Assembly (NCBI GenBank): GCA_016703605.1 | Contig: JADJBU010000022.1 | Location: forward strand, 806,001-870,000 | Direction: 5' to 3' | DNA length: 64,000 bases | Source: Candidatus Villigracilis adiacens | GTDB taxonomy: Bacteria > Chloroflexota > Anaerolineae > Anaerolineales > Villigracilaceae | Part shown: piece after piece, positions 42,941 to 52,602 of the stretch | Position numbering within the stretch: the first letter of the stretch is position 1 | Layout of the letters: each line of letters starts with the position of its first letter | Made by a program: the position numbers and the translations under genes | Notes under the pieces: model-generated | Told to the model about the DNA's origin: nothing | Database searches by the model: none | What the model saw: the letters and a program-made list of their open reading frames with translations, nothing else

Positions 42941-45900
42941 TTACTTGCCCTGTGACTTCAACAGCGCGACCAGAAGTTCCTCAACCAGAGACACCACCTT
43001 GTCCTCATCGTCTTCCTGGCGATACAGGGCAAAGGTGATCAATTTCCGAACTTCGCGCAGTTCTTTATCACTGGCTGCCCAATTGGGATGTTCGAGAAAA
43101 GCGGTCTTGATTCTGGCACTAGCATCATCAGGGTCGGACAAGCCCGCATCGCGTAGCGTGGAATAGACAAAGTAAGTCATGCTGTCCATGTTTTTGGCGG
43201 CTTGTTCGCGTTTTCGGCGTTCGTTTGCCTCGATAATACTGGACAGGTCTTTTATGGCGTCGGCAGTACCTTTCTGGCGGTCTTCAAAACTATCCTGCAC
43301 GGCTTTGGCTCGTTCTGCCATGCCGACCAGGAAGGGATCGTCACTGGCGTCCTCCGCGGCTTTGGCGATGCTTTTCACAAGGTTGATAACCTTGATATTG
43401 TAGTCACCTTGTTTCTCCTGAATCAGTTTCAACGTTTCAGGGTTGATCTCGACAAACTGCGTGACCGAATCAATCTTTTCGGTATCAATATGCTCCTGCA
43501 CCAGTGCGTTGGTTTTTCTTAGAAACTCCCTATCGGGCTGCACTTGTTTGGCATAGGCTTTGCGGACAACGGCATAAATGCCTGAAAGCGTGGCGAACCG
43601 TTCAAGGTACGGACGCAGGAACTTATCGGGTGAAATGATCTCGTAGAGCATTTCAAGTTCTTTGTAGAACTTGAAAAAGGTCTTGCGGCGCTCTTTATCG
43701 CGGAAATGTTCGATGAGGTTGTCCACATCTTTGTCGTCGAAATTGCGGGTGATGAGGGAAAGGTATGCCGCCGCCTGACTATCCATTTTTTGCTTGAACA
43801 AGGATTTTAGGAGAGCAAGGTCTTTGATAACGGCATTGACTTCGTCGCTATCGAAGGACAGGGCTTTTTCCAGTTTGTCGAAGATACCGACAAAGTCCAG
43901 CACAAAGCCATGCGGTTTGACCATTTCCTGTGATTCGTTTTCATAGGGGCGATTGACGCGGGCGATGGCTTGCAAGAGCGTATGATCGCGCATGGGCTTA
44001 TCGAGATACATGGCGTAGAGGATCGGCGCGTCGAAGCCTGTCAATAACTTCTCGGTGACGATCAGAATCTTGGGATACTCGCCATAGCGTTGGAAGTTCT
44101 TGCGAATCTCCTTTTCCTTCTTCTCGTCAATGTGATGTTTCTTGAGCAGTTCGCTGTCGTTGTTGTTGCCCGTGTACACAACTTCAGAGTATTCAGGCGG
44201 CAGGATCTCATCCAGCGCTTTTTTGTAGTGGGCGCAGGCTTCGCGATCCACGCCGACCAGGAAGGCTTTATAGCCAAGCGGCTCGACGTTTTCACGGTAA
44301 TGGTCGGCAACATATTGCGCCACCTTCTTGATGCGCGCCTTGCCTTTGAGGAAGTTCTTGATATTGACAGCGCGATCCAAAATCTTGTTGAGTTCTTCAA
44401 TGTCGGAGATGCCTAGAAAACTTGCGCGCTCGGTACCCTCCGCCCGTTCGTTTCGCGGTGGCCCTTTTCCGCCAGGCTCAGGTAGCCACTTTACCAGCCC
44501 CGGCGCCTTCACTGAAATCACCTGCGTGCGCGCCGGCTTTCCAGGGCCCCCCTTCGTGCCACTCGCGCCGCCTTGACCTCCGGCGCCCCTGCAGGGGCGC
44601 AAGCCCACGCTCACCCCCACCCTCAACTCCAAAGAGTCTTATCCACCTCAGCCTTCGGTCTCTGCTTTAGCGAAGAATTCCTTGTCCATCGTCTCGGCAG
44701 GGACAAGCATGGCATTGGGCGCAAGGTTGTAAAACAACGGCAGGGTGGTTCCGTCTTCGATGCTTTCCTTGATGGAATATTTGTGCAAATAACCCTGAGG
44801 GGCGTCATCCACGCCAAAGGTTTTGAACGTACCCTGACCATAAACGGTGCGGTCTATGGGCGTGCCTGTGAAGCCGAGATAGGTCGCATTCGGGAGAGCC
44901 GCCATCAGGTAATTGCCCAAATCCCCTCCCGTGGTGCGATGCGCTTCATCCACGAGGACGTAAAGGTTCGAGCGTGGATTCAGATCGGGGGGCATGTCGC
45001 GGAATTTGTGAATCGTCGAAACGATGATGCCGCGGTAGTCATCGCGGAGCAGTTGATTGAGGCGGGCAATGCTATTGGCAGGTTCCATATTTTCCATGCC
45101 AAGCGAGGCGAGGTTCTTCATCAACTGGTCTTCGAGTTCGTTGCGATCAACGAGCAGCAGGATGGTGGGCTTTTCAGATTTGGGCGCTTTGAAAAGCAGT
45201 TCGGCGGTTTTGAGCATGGTGAACGTTTTGCCGCTGCCCTGCGTGTGCCAGATCAGCCCGCGCCGTTTGGTGGAGTGATGCGCCCTTGCGACGGCGTGTT
45301 CGATGGCGTGGGTCTGATGTTGTTGCAGGATGTATTTGTTGAGTTCTTCATCTTTTTCGGCAAAGACGATGTAATCTTTCAGGAGTTTCAGGATGCGCGG
45401 AATCTCGAAGAAACTCTTGACCTTCGCTTCCAGTTGACCGATCTGGTCGTGCTTCCAGTGGAAGATGTTGCGTTTGACGGTATTCCACGTGCCGCCATAA
45501 TCGAAGCCGAGCGCATCGGTGGCGATAAACGCCATTTCAGGCACGAAATATTCAGGCGTTTCGCTGTGATAACGGCGGATCTGGTCAATGCCGAGCGCAA
45601 TGCCTTCATCCTTGCTGGCATTCTTGCATTCGACTACAAGGAGCGGGATGCCGTTGATGAGGAAGACCACATCTTCACGATTGCCGAAGCGACCGTTATG
45701 CCAGTAAAACTCTTCGGTGACCTCATACACGTTGCGCCCATGTTCGTAATCAATGAGCGTGAGATCGAGTTCGCGGTTTTCTTCGGCATGGAAGAATTTG
45801 CCGCGATTGCGTACATGTTCAAGAAACTCACGATTGCCGTGAATATCGGTGTGGATGCGGTTGAGTTTGCCCGTCAGCGCGCCCACAGGCTCGTTGTAAA

Positions 45901-46087
45901 GCGGATTGAACTCCACCGCCTTCTGGTGGAGCAGGTCATCGAAGTAAAGGGACTTGGGCTTTTCGCCAAGCGCGCTCACACCCCGCCTTCGGTCTGCTTC
46001 GGCGCGAGGGACATTCACCCAGCCGATATCTTGGGCATACTGAAGAATGCGGGTTTGTACGGTTTTGTGTTCGCCTGGCTTTGGCAT
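42941..46087 (-). pseudogene. hsdR: Type I restriction enzyme R subunit, split by a 237-bp insert
   Basis: The front part (46087 to 44654) has the nuclease residues Asp139, Glu153 and Lys155 (LLVVECKN), Walker A HTQGSGKT (about 281-288), VDEAHRT and TGTPI. The back part resumes at 44410 with the rest of the helicase and the C-terminal HsdM-binding helices. Between them, 44414-44650 is foreign GC-rich DNA that brings an immediate in-frame TGA. Removing it with one flanking GCC joins KAETEG to ISDIEELNKIL in frame, giving a normal HsdR of about 960 residues. As it stands the enzyme cannot be full length. The two fragments could in theory be made separately, since a TTG at 44632 opens the second. 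Confidence 0.88.
44414..44650. mobile_element. 237-bp GC-rich insert in hsdR, unknown class
   Basis: Bounded by GCC at 44411-44413 and 44651-44653, consistent with a 3-bp target duplication. It contains an 18-bp perfect palindrome GCGCCCCTGCAGGGGCGC (44583-44600). The ends are not inverted repeats of each other. No gene. Clearly more GC-rich than hsdR. Confidence 0.65.
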
Positions 46088-46164
46088 GGTTTAACCCTTT
46101 GTCTTGACCGCGGATTACACCGCTGATTACCCTGATGACGCTGATTGTAATCTGTGAAATCCAG

Positions 46165-46186
46165 TAATCTGCTTAAATCAGCGGTT
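46165..46186. repeat. 22-bp repeat, left copy (AAATCAGCGGTT type)
   Basis: Matches 46658-46679 at 18 or more of 22 bases in the same orientation; both end AAATCAGCGGTT. This copy overlaps the 3' end of the GxxExxY gene. Confidence 0.7.
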
Positions 46187-46573
46187 AAGATGCTTACTAT
46201 TGATAACACGACGATATTGCAGGCTTTTTGCGCCAAAGTTCAATAGCAAGCCGATTTCCAGATTATACGCTTCAAGGTAGTTGATGGCTTGCGCCAAATG
46301 GACATCTTCAAGAGCGGTTAACGCCTTGATTTCGACCATTACTTTTTGCTCCACCAGAAAATCCACCCGCCGTTTGCCAATCTCAAATCCATCATAGAAA
46401 ATTGACATCTCCAATTCACGTTCAGCAGACAGTTCCCACTTTGGAAATTCAATGTCAAGGGCGCGTTGATAAATAACCTCTTGAAAACCATTTCCAAGGG
46501 TGGAATGCACTTTCATCGCTGCGCCAATAATTTTGCCTGTGATGTCGGAATGTTTGTATTCCTTCTCGGTCAT
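46178..46573 (-). CDS. GxxExxY family protein
   Basis: A 131-residue protein. The N-terminus holds GNGFQEVIYQRAL, the motif that names the family (TIGR04256). A PD-(D/E)xK-like core follows (RRVDFLVEQKVMVEIKA), so it may be a small nuclease; this is not proven. It sits between hsdS and hsdR, where it does not belong to the restriction system, and is flanked by copies of a 22-bp direct repeat. Confidence 0.9.
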   Translation of the reverse strand: MTEKEYKHSDITGKIIGAAMKVHSTLGNGFQEVIYQRALDIEFPKWELSAERELEMSIFYDGFEIGKRRVDFLVEQKVMVEIKALTALEDVHLAQAINYLEAYNLEIGLLLNFGAKSLQYRRVINSKHLNR

Positions 46574-46657
46574 CCTGCCTCCATTGTCTGAACCACAGAT
46601 TACGACTGATTGACCAGATTTCGCGGATTAGCCAGATTTCTTATCTGCGCCATCCAA

Positions 46658-46679
46658 TAATCCGCGCAAATCAGCGGTT
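46658..46679. repeat. 22-bp repeat, right copy (AAATCAGCGGTT type)
   Basis: Second copy of the direct repeat, inside the 3' end of hsdS and encoding part of its tail. Confidence 0.7.
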
Positions 46680-47004
46680 CTGACTTGTCCCGTCATCAAC
46701 TGATGCAACAGCGTACGAAAGAGTTCTTCGAGTTTTTCCTTTTTACTTTCCAAAAACTCAACTTTTCTATCTATTGTTGCCAGAGCATGTCCAATCTCAT
46801 TTGCTTCTTCATATTCGGGTTTCAAAATAGACAAATTTTGCAAGATGCCAAGTGTTAAGTATTTTGTAGAAGTGCCTATCGAAACAGGTCTTAGATACTA
46901 TAAATTCATTACAAGTGCATACAGTAAAAACTTATAAGGCTGTAGTGACCCCTAAAACTGGACAGTAGGTATAAACTACCGGACAGCCGAAAAAGGAGCA
47001 CAAA

Positions 47005-47274
47005 ATGGCAAGAACCCGAAGGATATTCAGCGCGGACTACAAAGCGAAGGTGGTCTTGGAACTGATCAGCGGCACAAAAACTATGGCAGAAGCGAGCCGC
47101 GAGTACAACTTGAAAACAGACCTGCTCTCACATTGGAAGAGCCAGTTTCTGAGCAATGCGTCGAAAGCATTTGAAACGACAACCGAAAGCGACCCACAAC
47201 AAGAACGGATCGTAGAGTTGGAACGGTTGGCAGGCAAACAAAGCCTGGAAATGGAAATCCTAAAAAAGCATTGA
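47005..47274 (+). CDS. IS3-family transposase OrfA
   Basis: An 89-residue HTH protein (ARTRRIFSADYKAKVVLEL, then AEASREYNLKTDLLSHWKSQ) with a C-terminal leucine zipper. It binds the IS ends. At its 3' end lies AAAAAAG (47262-47268), the classic -1 slippage site used to make the OrfAB fusion. Confidence 0.92.
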   Translation: MARTRRIFSADYKAKVVLELISGTKTMAEASREYNLKTDLLSHWKSQFLSNASKAFETTTESDPQQERIVELERLAGKQSLEMEILKKH

Positions 47275-48151
47275 CGCTCTTGCCCCAAGCAAAACAGAAA
47301 AACGGGAGCTAAGCCGAAAAATGGGCAAGCAGTACCCAAAGGCAGTCGTCAGTCGGGTTTTGGGCACATCGCGCAGCAGTCAATACTATGAGAACAAGCC
47401 CGCCGAAGACAAAGCCTTGGATGCTGAGATTCAGAGCGTGTGCGCTGAATTTCCGCGGTATGGGTACCGCCGTGTAACCGCCGAATAAAAAGGCGTGGCA
47501 GGCAGGTCAATCGCAAGAAGATTGCCCGCTGGATGGCAAAACTGGGTTTGCAAGCGCGAAAACCAGCGGCGCGGAAGTGCCGAACGACCAACAGCGACCA
47601 TCCCTATCCGCGCTATCCCAATCTGGTGAAAGACTTGCCCGTCGAACGTCCTGATCAAGTCTGGGTTTCGGATATCACATACATCCGCCTGCAAAAGGCT
47701 TTATCTATCTGGCTGTGGTGATGGATGTTTACACGCTGCATTCGCGGCTGGCATCTGGATTGGCCCTGGATCAGTCGCTCACCCAAGAAGCGCTCTGCAA
47801 AGCTTTGCAAAACCCACTGCCCGGAGATCCATCACCAGACCAGGCGTTCAATATGCCGCCAACCGCTACGTTGAGATTTTGCAAGGACATGCCGTTCAAA
47901 TCCAGCATGGCAGAAGTTGGCGAACCTACACAAAACGGATACGCGGAGCGTCTGATGCGAACCATCAAAGAAGAGGAGGTTGACCTTTCCGATTACGAAG
48001 ACTATCATCACGCTACAACCAGATTGGGCAGTTCCTTGAGGATGTCTATATGCGCAAGCGCGTTCACTCATCCTTGAAGTACCTGACCCCTGCCGAGTTT
48101 GAGGCTGCTTGGCTTTCCAAGCAAACTCTTGTTAGCCAAACGCCTCTTTAG
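47262..48151 (+). pseudogene. IS3-family transposase OrfB, degraded
   Basis: The integrase core can be followed through several frames: RPDQVWVSDITYIRL (first Asp) at about 47650 and TQNGYAERLMRTIKEEEVDL (Glu) at about 47930. In-frame stops occur soon after the slippage site and frameshifts later. It ends at TAG 48149-48151. Confidence 0.85.
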
Positions 48152-49027
48152 TGTTCAGTTTCTTGGGGTCACTACAGGCATTTGGCTTTCGTCTTTTTGA
48201 GTAAGCACGTAGGTTCGTTGATATGCATTGAACTTGCCTTTGTAATGCTTTACAGAATAAATACCACGAGCATTATTCCCCGCAAGAAGGATAGCCTCAG
48301 TGTCAAACGCAAATGTGTCAATTCTGGATGTTTCAGGTGAACACGTAAAAAGGGATATTCCCAAATGGAGTTGCGGCATTTGAGTCAAGTTTACCTGTCC
48401 GAATGTTTACTAAATCACCTAACTTTATTGTTTTCCATCCCGCAGGGACAAAACCAATCTCCGTCTCCTTCTGCTTCTCGCCGCGCAATCCTTCCGTGAA
48501 CAACTTCTTCATCAGCGCGGACTTGAGTTCGCGGGTCAGGTCATTCAACTTTGCCTGCTGTTCAATCGCGGTCTGGACAGCGGTCAAAACATGGGCAATG
48601 CGGCGTTGTTCATCAAGTTCAAAGCCAAATTGATTTACTTCAACATTGGCAAGTTGATGCCTATTAATTGCCTTGAATATACTTCCAGTACCAAGACTTG
48701 CAATATATGGCTCGATGTATTTCAGATTGAAATACAGAAAACTTGAATCTATTTTTTGAGCGCGAATAGCCCCAAGTCCACGTCCAATGCAAGTTTTTTC
48801 AGAAGCAATATTAGTTGGACCAACAGGCGCACGAACTGAAATAAGAATATCCCCTGCTTCGGCTATCTTGTTTGGTGATGAACAAAATAATCTTGGAGTT
48901 GGATATTTAAAACCAAAATCTGTTTTACCTTGATAAAAAGGCAGCCCGATGCCTTTGTCGTTATAGGTAGTTGATGGTGGGGATTGCCCCATAATGATTT
49001 CAGAAACACTGGATAAAGTTGGCATAA

Positions 49028-50608
49028 TTAGATTTCAAGTTGGTCAAGAATATTTTGTAACGTCAAATTTATTTTCTGAATATCTGCTTCAATTACTTTT
49101 ATATCATTGGCTATTTCAGCAATTGGGCGATATTCATCACCATCAGCAACGTGAATATACCTGCTTGGCGAAATGTTGTAATCATTCTTGACAATCTCAT
49201 CCCTGCTCACAATGCGGCTGTATTTATCCTTTTCGCGCCAATCTTTGAAGGTCTCAGCAATACGCGAAATCGCCTTGTCAGGGATGAAGTTCTTGGGGTC
49301 GCCCTTCTCAAATTCGCGTGAAGCATTCAACAAAAAGAGTTTATTCTTGCGTTTGGCAGGCTTGGCATTGTTCAAAAATAAAATAACGCCTGGAGCAGAG
49401 GTGTTGTAAAACAAATTCTCAGGCAAATAGATCACGCCTTCAATCAGGTCGTTATCTACAAACCACTTGCGCACGTCCTTCTCCTTGGTCGTGTTGGCAG
49501 ACCCACTCCCCCGTGAGGCGGCGCCCGTATCCAAAACAATCGCGGCGCGTCCACCCGCGTTCAAACTGGCGAAGATGTGCTGCACCCAGCCCCAGTCCGC
49601 GCTTTGTTTGCCAGGAAAGCCCGCGCCCTTGGGGAAGCGCCCGTACTCGTCCGCGTCATAATCGCCTTCCGTGAACCAATCCTGATTCCACATCGGGTTG
49701 GCAACCACACGGTCAAACTGACGCAATTTATTCTTCGTCAAAAATTTCGGCGCCTTAAACGTATCCCCAATCTCGATCTCCCCTTCCAAATCGTGGATGA
49801 TCATATTCATATTCGCCATCGCCCACGTGTTGGCGGTATATTCCTGCCCATACATCTTCAGCGGCGCAAACGACTTCTTCGAACGCAAGTCCATCTTTTC
49901 CTGCAGCGCCAACTCGCACTTGATCAACAGTCCGCCCGAGCCGCAGCACGGGTCATACATCTCCATCCCAGGCTCAGGGTCAAGGATGTGCGCCATGATC
50001 AGCCCCACTTCCTTCGGCGTATAAAACTCACCCGCGCTCTGCCCGCCGCCCTCCGCAAACTTACGGATCAAGTACTCATAACTGCGCCCGATGATGTCCG
50101 CTTCCACATCCTTCAAGCCCAGCCGCTTCAAACTGATCTGCTCGATCAACGCGCTCAAACGGTCATCCGAAATATCACGCTGACCATGCGTAGTGGCATT
50201 GAAGTCCACCCGATCGATGATGCCCTGCAATTTGGGATTTTCCTTCGCAATCGCCCGCAGATGATCGGTCAACGCCTCACCGATCTTAACCGTGAGCCTG
50301 CGGACGACAGACCAGACAGAATCCTCAGGGTCAGCGGGTTCCAACGGGATGTAGAATCGCACCAGTTTCGGGTCACGCTTCACCAGTTTAAACGCCTTCG
50401 CCCGTCCCCCCACCTCGCTGGCAATACGGTTAATCTCATCATCGAACACGTCACACAACCGCTTGGCAAACACCAACGGCAGGATAAAATCTTTATACTT
50501 CGGCGCATCCTTCGCCCCGCGAATCGAACACGCCGCATCCCACAGCCACTGCTCCAGGGACTTATCCGCTGTCTCTTTTGTCATGCCACCATTGCTCTTC
50601 TTCGCCAT
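49028..50608 (-). CDS. hsdM: Type I N6-adenine DNA methyltransferase, M subunit
   Basis: About 526 residues. The N-terminal helical domain begins KETADKSLEQWLWDAACSIRG. The SAM-binding motif I is MEMYDPCCGSGG and the catalytic motif reads ANPMWNQDW, that is NPMW in place of NPPY/F, seen in some HsdM groups. With HsdS it methylates adenine at the recognition site. The ATG at 50608 follows AGGACGG; the frame runs on to 50650 through a terminator-like hairpin and is not used. It is the only intact core gene of this locus. Confidence 0.93.
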   Translation of the reverse strand: MAKKSNGGMTKETADKSLEQWLWDAACSIRGAKDAPKYKDFILPLVFAKRLCDVFDDEINRIASEVGGRAKAFKLVKRDPKLVRFYIPLEPADPEDSVWSVVRRLTVKIGEALTDHLRAIAKENPKLQGIIDRVDFNATTHGQRDISDDRLSALIEQISLKRLGLKDVEADIIGRSYEYLIRKFAEGGGQSAGEFYTPKEVGLIMAHILDPEPGMEMYDPCCGSGGLLIKCELALQEKMDLRSKKSFAPLKMYGQEYTANTWAMANMNMIIHDLEGEIEIGDTFKAPKFLTKNKLRQFDRVVANPMWNQDWFTEGDYDADEYGRFPKGAGFPGKQSADWGWVQHIFASLNAGGRAAIVLDTGAASRGSGSANTTKEKDVRKWFVDNDLIEGVIYLPENLFYNTSAPGVILFLNNAKPAKRKNKLFLLNASREFEKGDPKNFIPDKAISRIAETFKDWREKDKYSRIVSRDEIVKNDYNISPSRYIHVADGDEYRPIAEIANDIKVIEADIQKINLTLQNILDQLEI

Positions 50609-50628
50609 AAACCGTCCTGATTCCTCAT

Positions 50629-50660
50629 AAAAAAACCGCCCACGCAACACAGCGCAGGCG
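50629..50660 (-). terminator. Intrinsic terminator-like hairpin in the hsdM leader
   Basis: On the minus strand CGCCTGCGC pairs with GCGTGGGCG (9 bp, two wobbles, loop TGTGTT) and is followed by G and seven T. It lies between the predicted hsdM promoter and the hsdM ribosome site, so it would act as an attenuator, or as terminator of the upstream gene. Confidence 0.65.
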
Positions 50661-50681
50661 GCGGAAAGTCTCTCCGCTACG

Positions 50682-50719
50682 CGTCTAATAAGTATAGACG
50701 AGAGCGGCAGATTTGTCGA
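50682..50719 (-). promoter_or_regulatory. Predicted hsdM promoter with inverted repeat over the -10
   Basis: Minus strand TCGACA (50719-50714), 17-bp spacer, TATACT (50696-50691). The arms CGTCTA/TAGACG (50682-50700) enclose the -10 and could be an operator. Confidence 0.6.
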
Positions 50720-50785
50720 ACAAGTTTGTTTATTTTGTTAGTCCAAAGTAGCAATATCCCTCATTTCAGAATCATAGACAACATG

Positions 50786-51898
50786 TTATTCTATCAAAAT
50801 GTATTCAGGAGGGTTTTGTTGAACACCGGTACCTCCAGCTGTAACACTGATAACACCTCCATCTATCGAGTCAATGTAAAAGAAATGTCCTGTATCGGTC
50901 TGCACAACCACTTGGTCGACCCCGGTCGGCATTGAGCGAGTCTCTATCGCTTGAATATGATCGGGCAAAACCATCATCCCATACCACAACTGAGCACCAC
51001 GTTCCACTTCAAAAAAGATATATGGAGGCGACTGCCCTCCTATTTCCAAAGGATCAAGGGCAAAAACCACACTGGGGTTGGAATTGTATTGCGTCGCTAG
51101 ATCATTGTTCACCGCTCGCGCAACCAATAACATCCGATCATTTTCATGATCTACCACAGACTTAACATCATAAATAAAGCCCGGGTGCCAATATTCTGCA
51201 CTTACTGAGCCATCCGAAAGAATTATGGTCAGCTTCGACGGATAAAACATAAGATCATGAGAGAGAGTCACTATCTCCATTTTGTCATCGCCAAACAAAT
51301 CAACAATTAAGAAATTATTGATCACCACTTCCCCAGTCCATCCGCCTACATTAATTGCATACGCTGGCAAAGTGCTTAGATCCACCTCCCAGAGCCTATC
51401 GCCAGATATCTTGAGCGCAATCAGTTTCCCGCAATCATCCCGCGGATGCGCAAAATAATCCTGGGTTTCCGCAACGCCAACAATAATTTCAGGTATTTTA
51501 TCTCCATCGATATCCGTCAACTCCGCCTTGGAAATGTTGCCCTGAATCTTAATCTGCTGCATACGATCGCCATTTTGATCAATGATGTCAATCACGGATG
51601 GCTTCACTTCCAACGATGTAGGACGTAATGGTTCTGGGGTATTTGGAGCCAAAACAACATTGGATGTATCTGGTGATGGTGCAAACGCGGCAACTGAGCT
51701 AAAAACAATGAAAATAAAAGCGGAAAGATAGAACATGAGCCAAATCAGTTTTGGACGCGGGTTTGGTTTTCGCCCTCTTTTCGTAAAAAAATAAACAATA
51801 TGGGTGGACAACACATTCCCAATGATTCCAGCCAGCACTCCAGCAAATGCTGCAACGATCCCCAATATCAACTTCAGTTCTGGGGGCAGATAAAGCAT
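50786..51898 (-). CDS. Membrane-anchored VCBS/FG-GAP-like propeller protein
   Basis: A 370-residue protein with two membrane segments near residues 10-38 and 50-72, then an outside part. That part holds calcium-loop-like motifs typical of VCBS/FG-GAP propellers (LTDIDGDKIPEIIVG, LFGDDKMEIVTL) and strands such as SVVFALDPLEIG. Such domains bind ligands or partners; the role here is unknown. Last gene of the minus-strand membrane cluster and separated from hsdM by a promoter and hairpin. Confidence 0.65.
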   Translation of the reverse strand: MLYLPPELKLILGIVAAFAGVLAGIIGNVLSTHIVYFFTKRGRKPNPRPKLIWLMFYLSAFIFIVFSSVAAFAPSPDTSNVVLAPNTPEPLRPTSLEVKPSVIDIIDQNGDRMQQIKIQGNISKAELTDIDGDKIPEIIVGVAETQDYFAHPRDDCGKLIALKISGDRLWEVDLSTLPAYAINVGGWTGEVVINNFLIVDLFGDDKMEIVTLSHDLMFYPSKLTIILSDGSVSAEYWHPGFIYDVKSVVDHENDRMLLVARAVNNDLATQYNSNPSVVFALDPLEIGGQSPPYIFFEVERGAQLWYGMMVLPDHIQAIETRSMPTGVDQVVVQTDTGHFFYIDSIDGGVISVTAGGTGVQQNPPEYILIE

Positions 51899-52001
51899 AC
51901 TCCTCCAAAGACGGCGGGAAACATCAGAAAAGCAGCCTTCCCTTTATAAAAGGTACCGGCAACCTTTGATTATCCGTAAACGTGACAACTCTACAGATAA
52001 A

Positions 52002-52481
52002 TCAACCAGCATGATATTCCTTTGATAAAACACTTATTAATTCAAAGATAAATGAAATAACACCAGCAATAACCATCCAGCCAAATCCATACATTAATGC
52101 ATTCAATAGCCATAAACTATTGGAGCCTGTAACGAGGGTATCAATATACTCATCAACAAGATTACCCTTGAATCTCCATATCAAAAGTATGGACCAGATA
52201 ATGCCCACAGACCCCCATCCGATAAATCGCAGCGAATAGCCATTCTTTTTGGCAAAGATGAAATTCACAATTCCAATTAACGGAAAAAATACTATCAACA
52301 ACGTCGAAAACAAGAGACCCACAAAAGCAGAATCATACAGCGCAATTGATAAAACAAATAAGATTTGGAATAAAAACCATATTAAGATATTAGAAAGCTT
52401 TTTACGTCCTGACCAAAGCAACCAAGACGTGCTAAAAAAGCCCACTGGGATGAGCCCACAGCAGTAAAACAAAGCAAACAT
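52002..52481 (-). CDS. Small polytopic membrane protein
   Basis: A 159-residue protein with about four to five membrane spans (for example LLFSTLLIVFFPLIGIVNF and MVIAGVISFIFEL). No family recognised. It lies in the same direction downstream of the M48 peptidase gene. Confidence 0.6.
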   Translation of the reverse strand: MFALFYCCGLIPVGFFSTSWLLWSGRKKLSNILIWFLFQILFVLSIALYDSAFVGLLFSTLLIVFFPLIGIVNFIFAKKNGYSLRFIGWGSVGIIWSILLIWRFKGNLVDEYIDTLVTGSNSLWLLNALMYGFGWMVIAGVISFIFELISVLSKEYHAG

Positions 52482-52512
52482 AACAATTTCGGCTTCCCAT
52501 CAAGTGGCGGGT

Positions 52513-52602
52513 TTACCCACCTAATATGATCAAAAACAAGGCAAACAGAATTAAATATGCCGCCGAAAACAGAGAGACCCATTTACTAAAATTGTTCGTC
52601 AT
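52513..52602 (-). CDS. 29-residue single-span membrane peptide overlapping the M48 gene end
   Basis: ATG at 52602 lies inside the last codons of the M48 peptidase gene in another frame. The peptide has a short polar start (MTNNFSKW) and one hydrophobic span to the end (LFALFLIILGG). GGACGGAC upstream could serve as ribosome site. Such overlaps often mark a regulator or subunit made together with the larger protein. Shown only by layout and composition. Confidence 0.4.
   Translation of the reverse strand: MTNNFSKWVSLFSAAYLILFALFLIILGG

Larger units (their letters stand above)
46941..48176 (+). mobile_element. IS3-family insertion sequence in hsdS, 1236 bp
   Basis: Ends begin TGTAGTGACCCC on both sides as inverted repeats, with weaker similarity further in. 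GGC flanks both ends (46938-46940 and 48177-48179), the 3-bp target duplication usual for IS3 elements. orfA is intact; orfB is degraded, so the copy cannot move by itself. Confidence 0.93.
46628..49025 (-). pseudogene. hsdS: Type I specificity subunit, cut by an IS3 element and frameshifted
   Basis: The N-terminal part (49025 to about 48360) holds the first target-recognition domain and the central helix (ELDEQRRIAHVLTAVQTAI). The frame shifts near 48355 and continues in another frame to 48177 (FTCSPETSRIDTFAF, KGKFNAYQRTYVLTQ). The IS (46941-48176) follows. Beyond it the protein resumes (PVSIGTSTKYLTLGILQNLS) through a TAG codon to the C-terminal helix ATIDRKVEFLESKKEKLEEL. Taking out the IS with one GGC joins KDESQMP to YKFLLYAL in frame. 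DNA recognition by the complex is therefore probably lost. The C-terminal tail (TADLRGLLDGADKKSG) is encoded by the 22-bp repeat region. Confidence 0.88.

Noticed and set aside
44414..44650. hsdR insert as an intein or group II intron
   Set aside because: Far too short, with stops and without splice or domain motifs.
44573..46126. Plus-strand open frame of 517 codons
   Set aside because: It is antisense to hsdR, whose motifs (GSGKT, DEAH, ECK) are clear; long antisense frames are common in GC-balanced genes.
49577..50620. Plus-strand open frame of 347 codons
   Set aside because: Antisense to hsdM, with Arg/His-rich composition and no domain.
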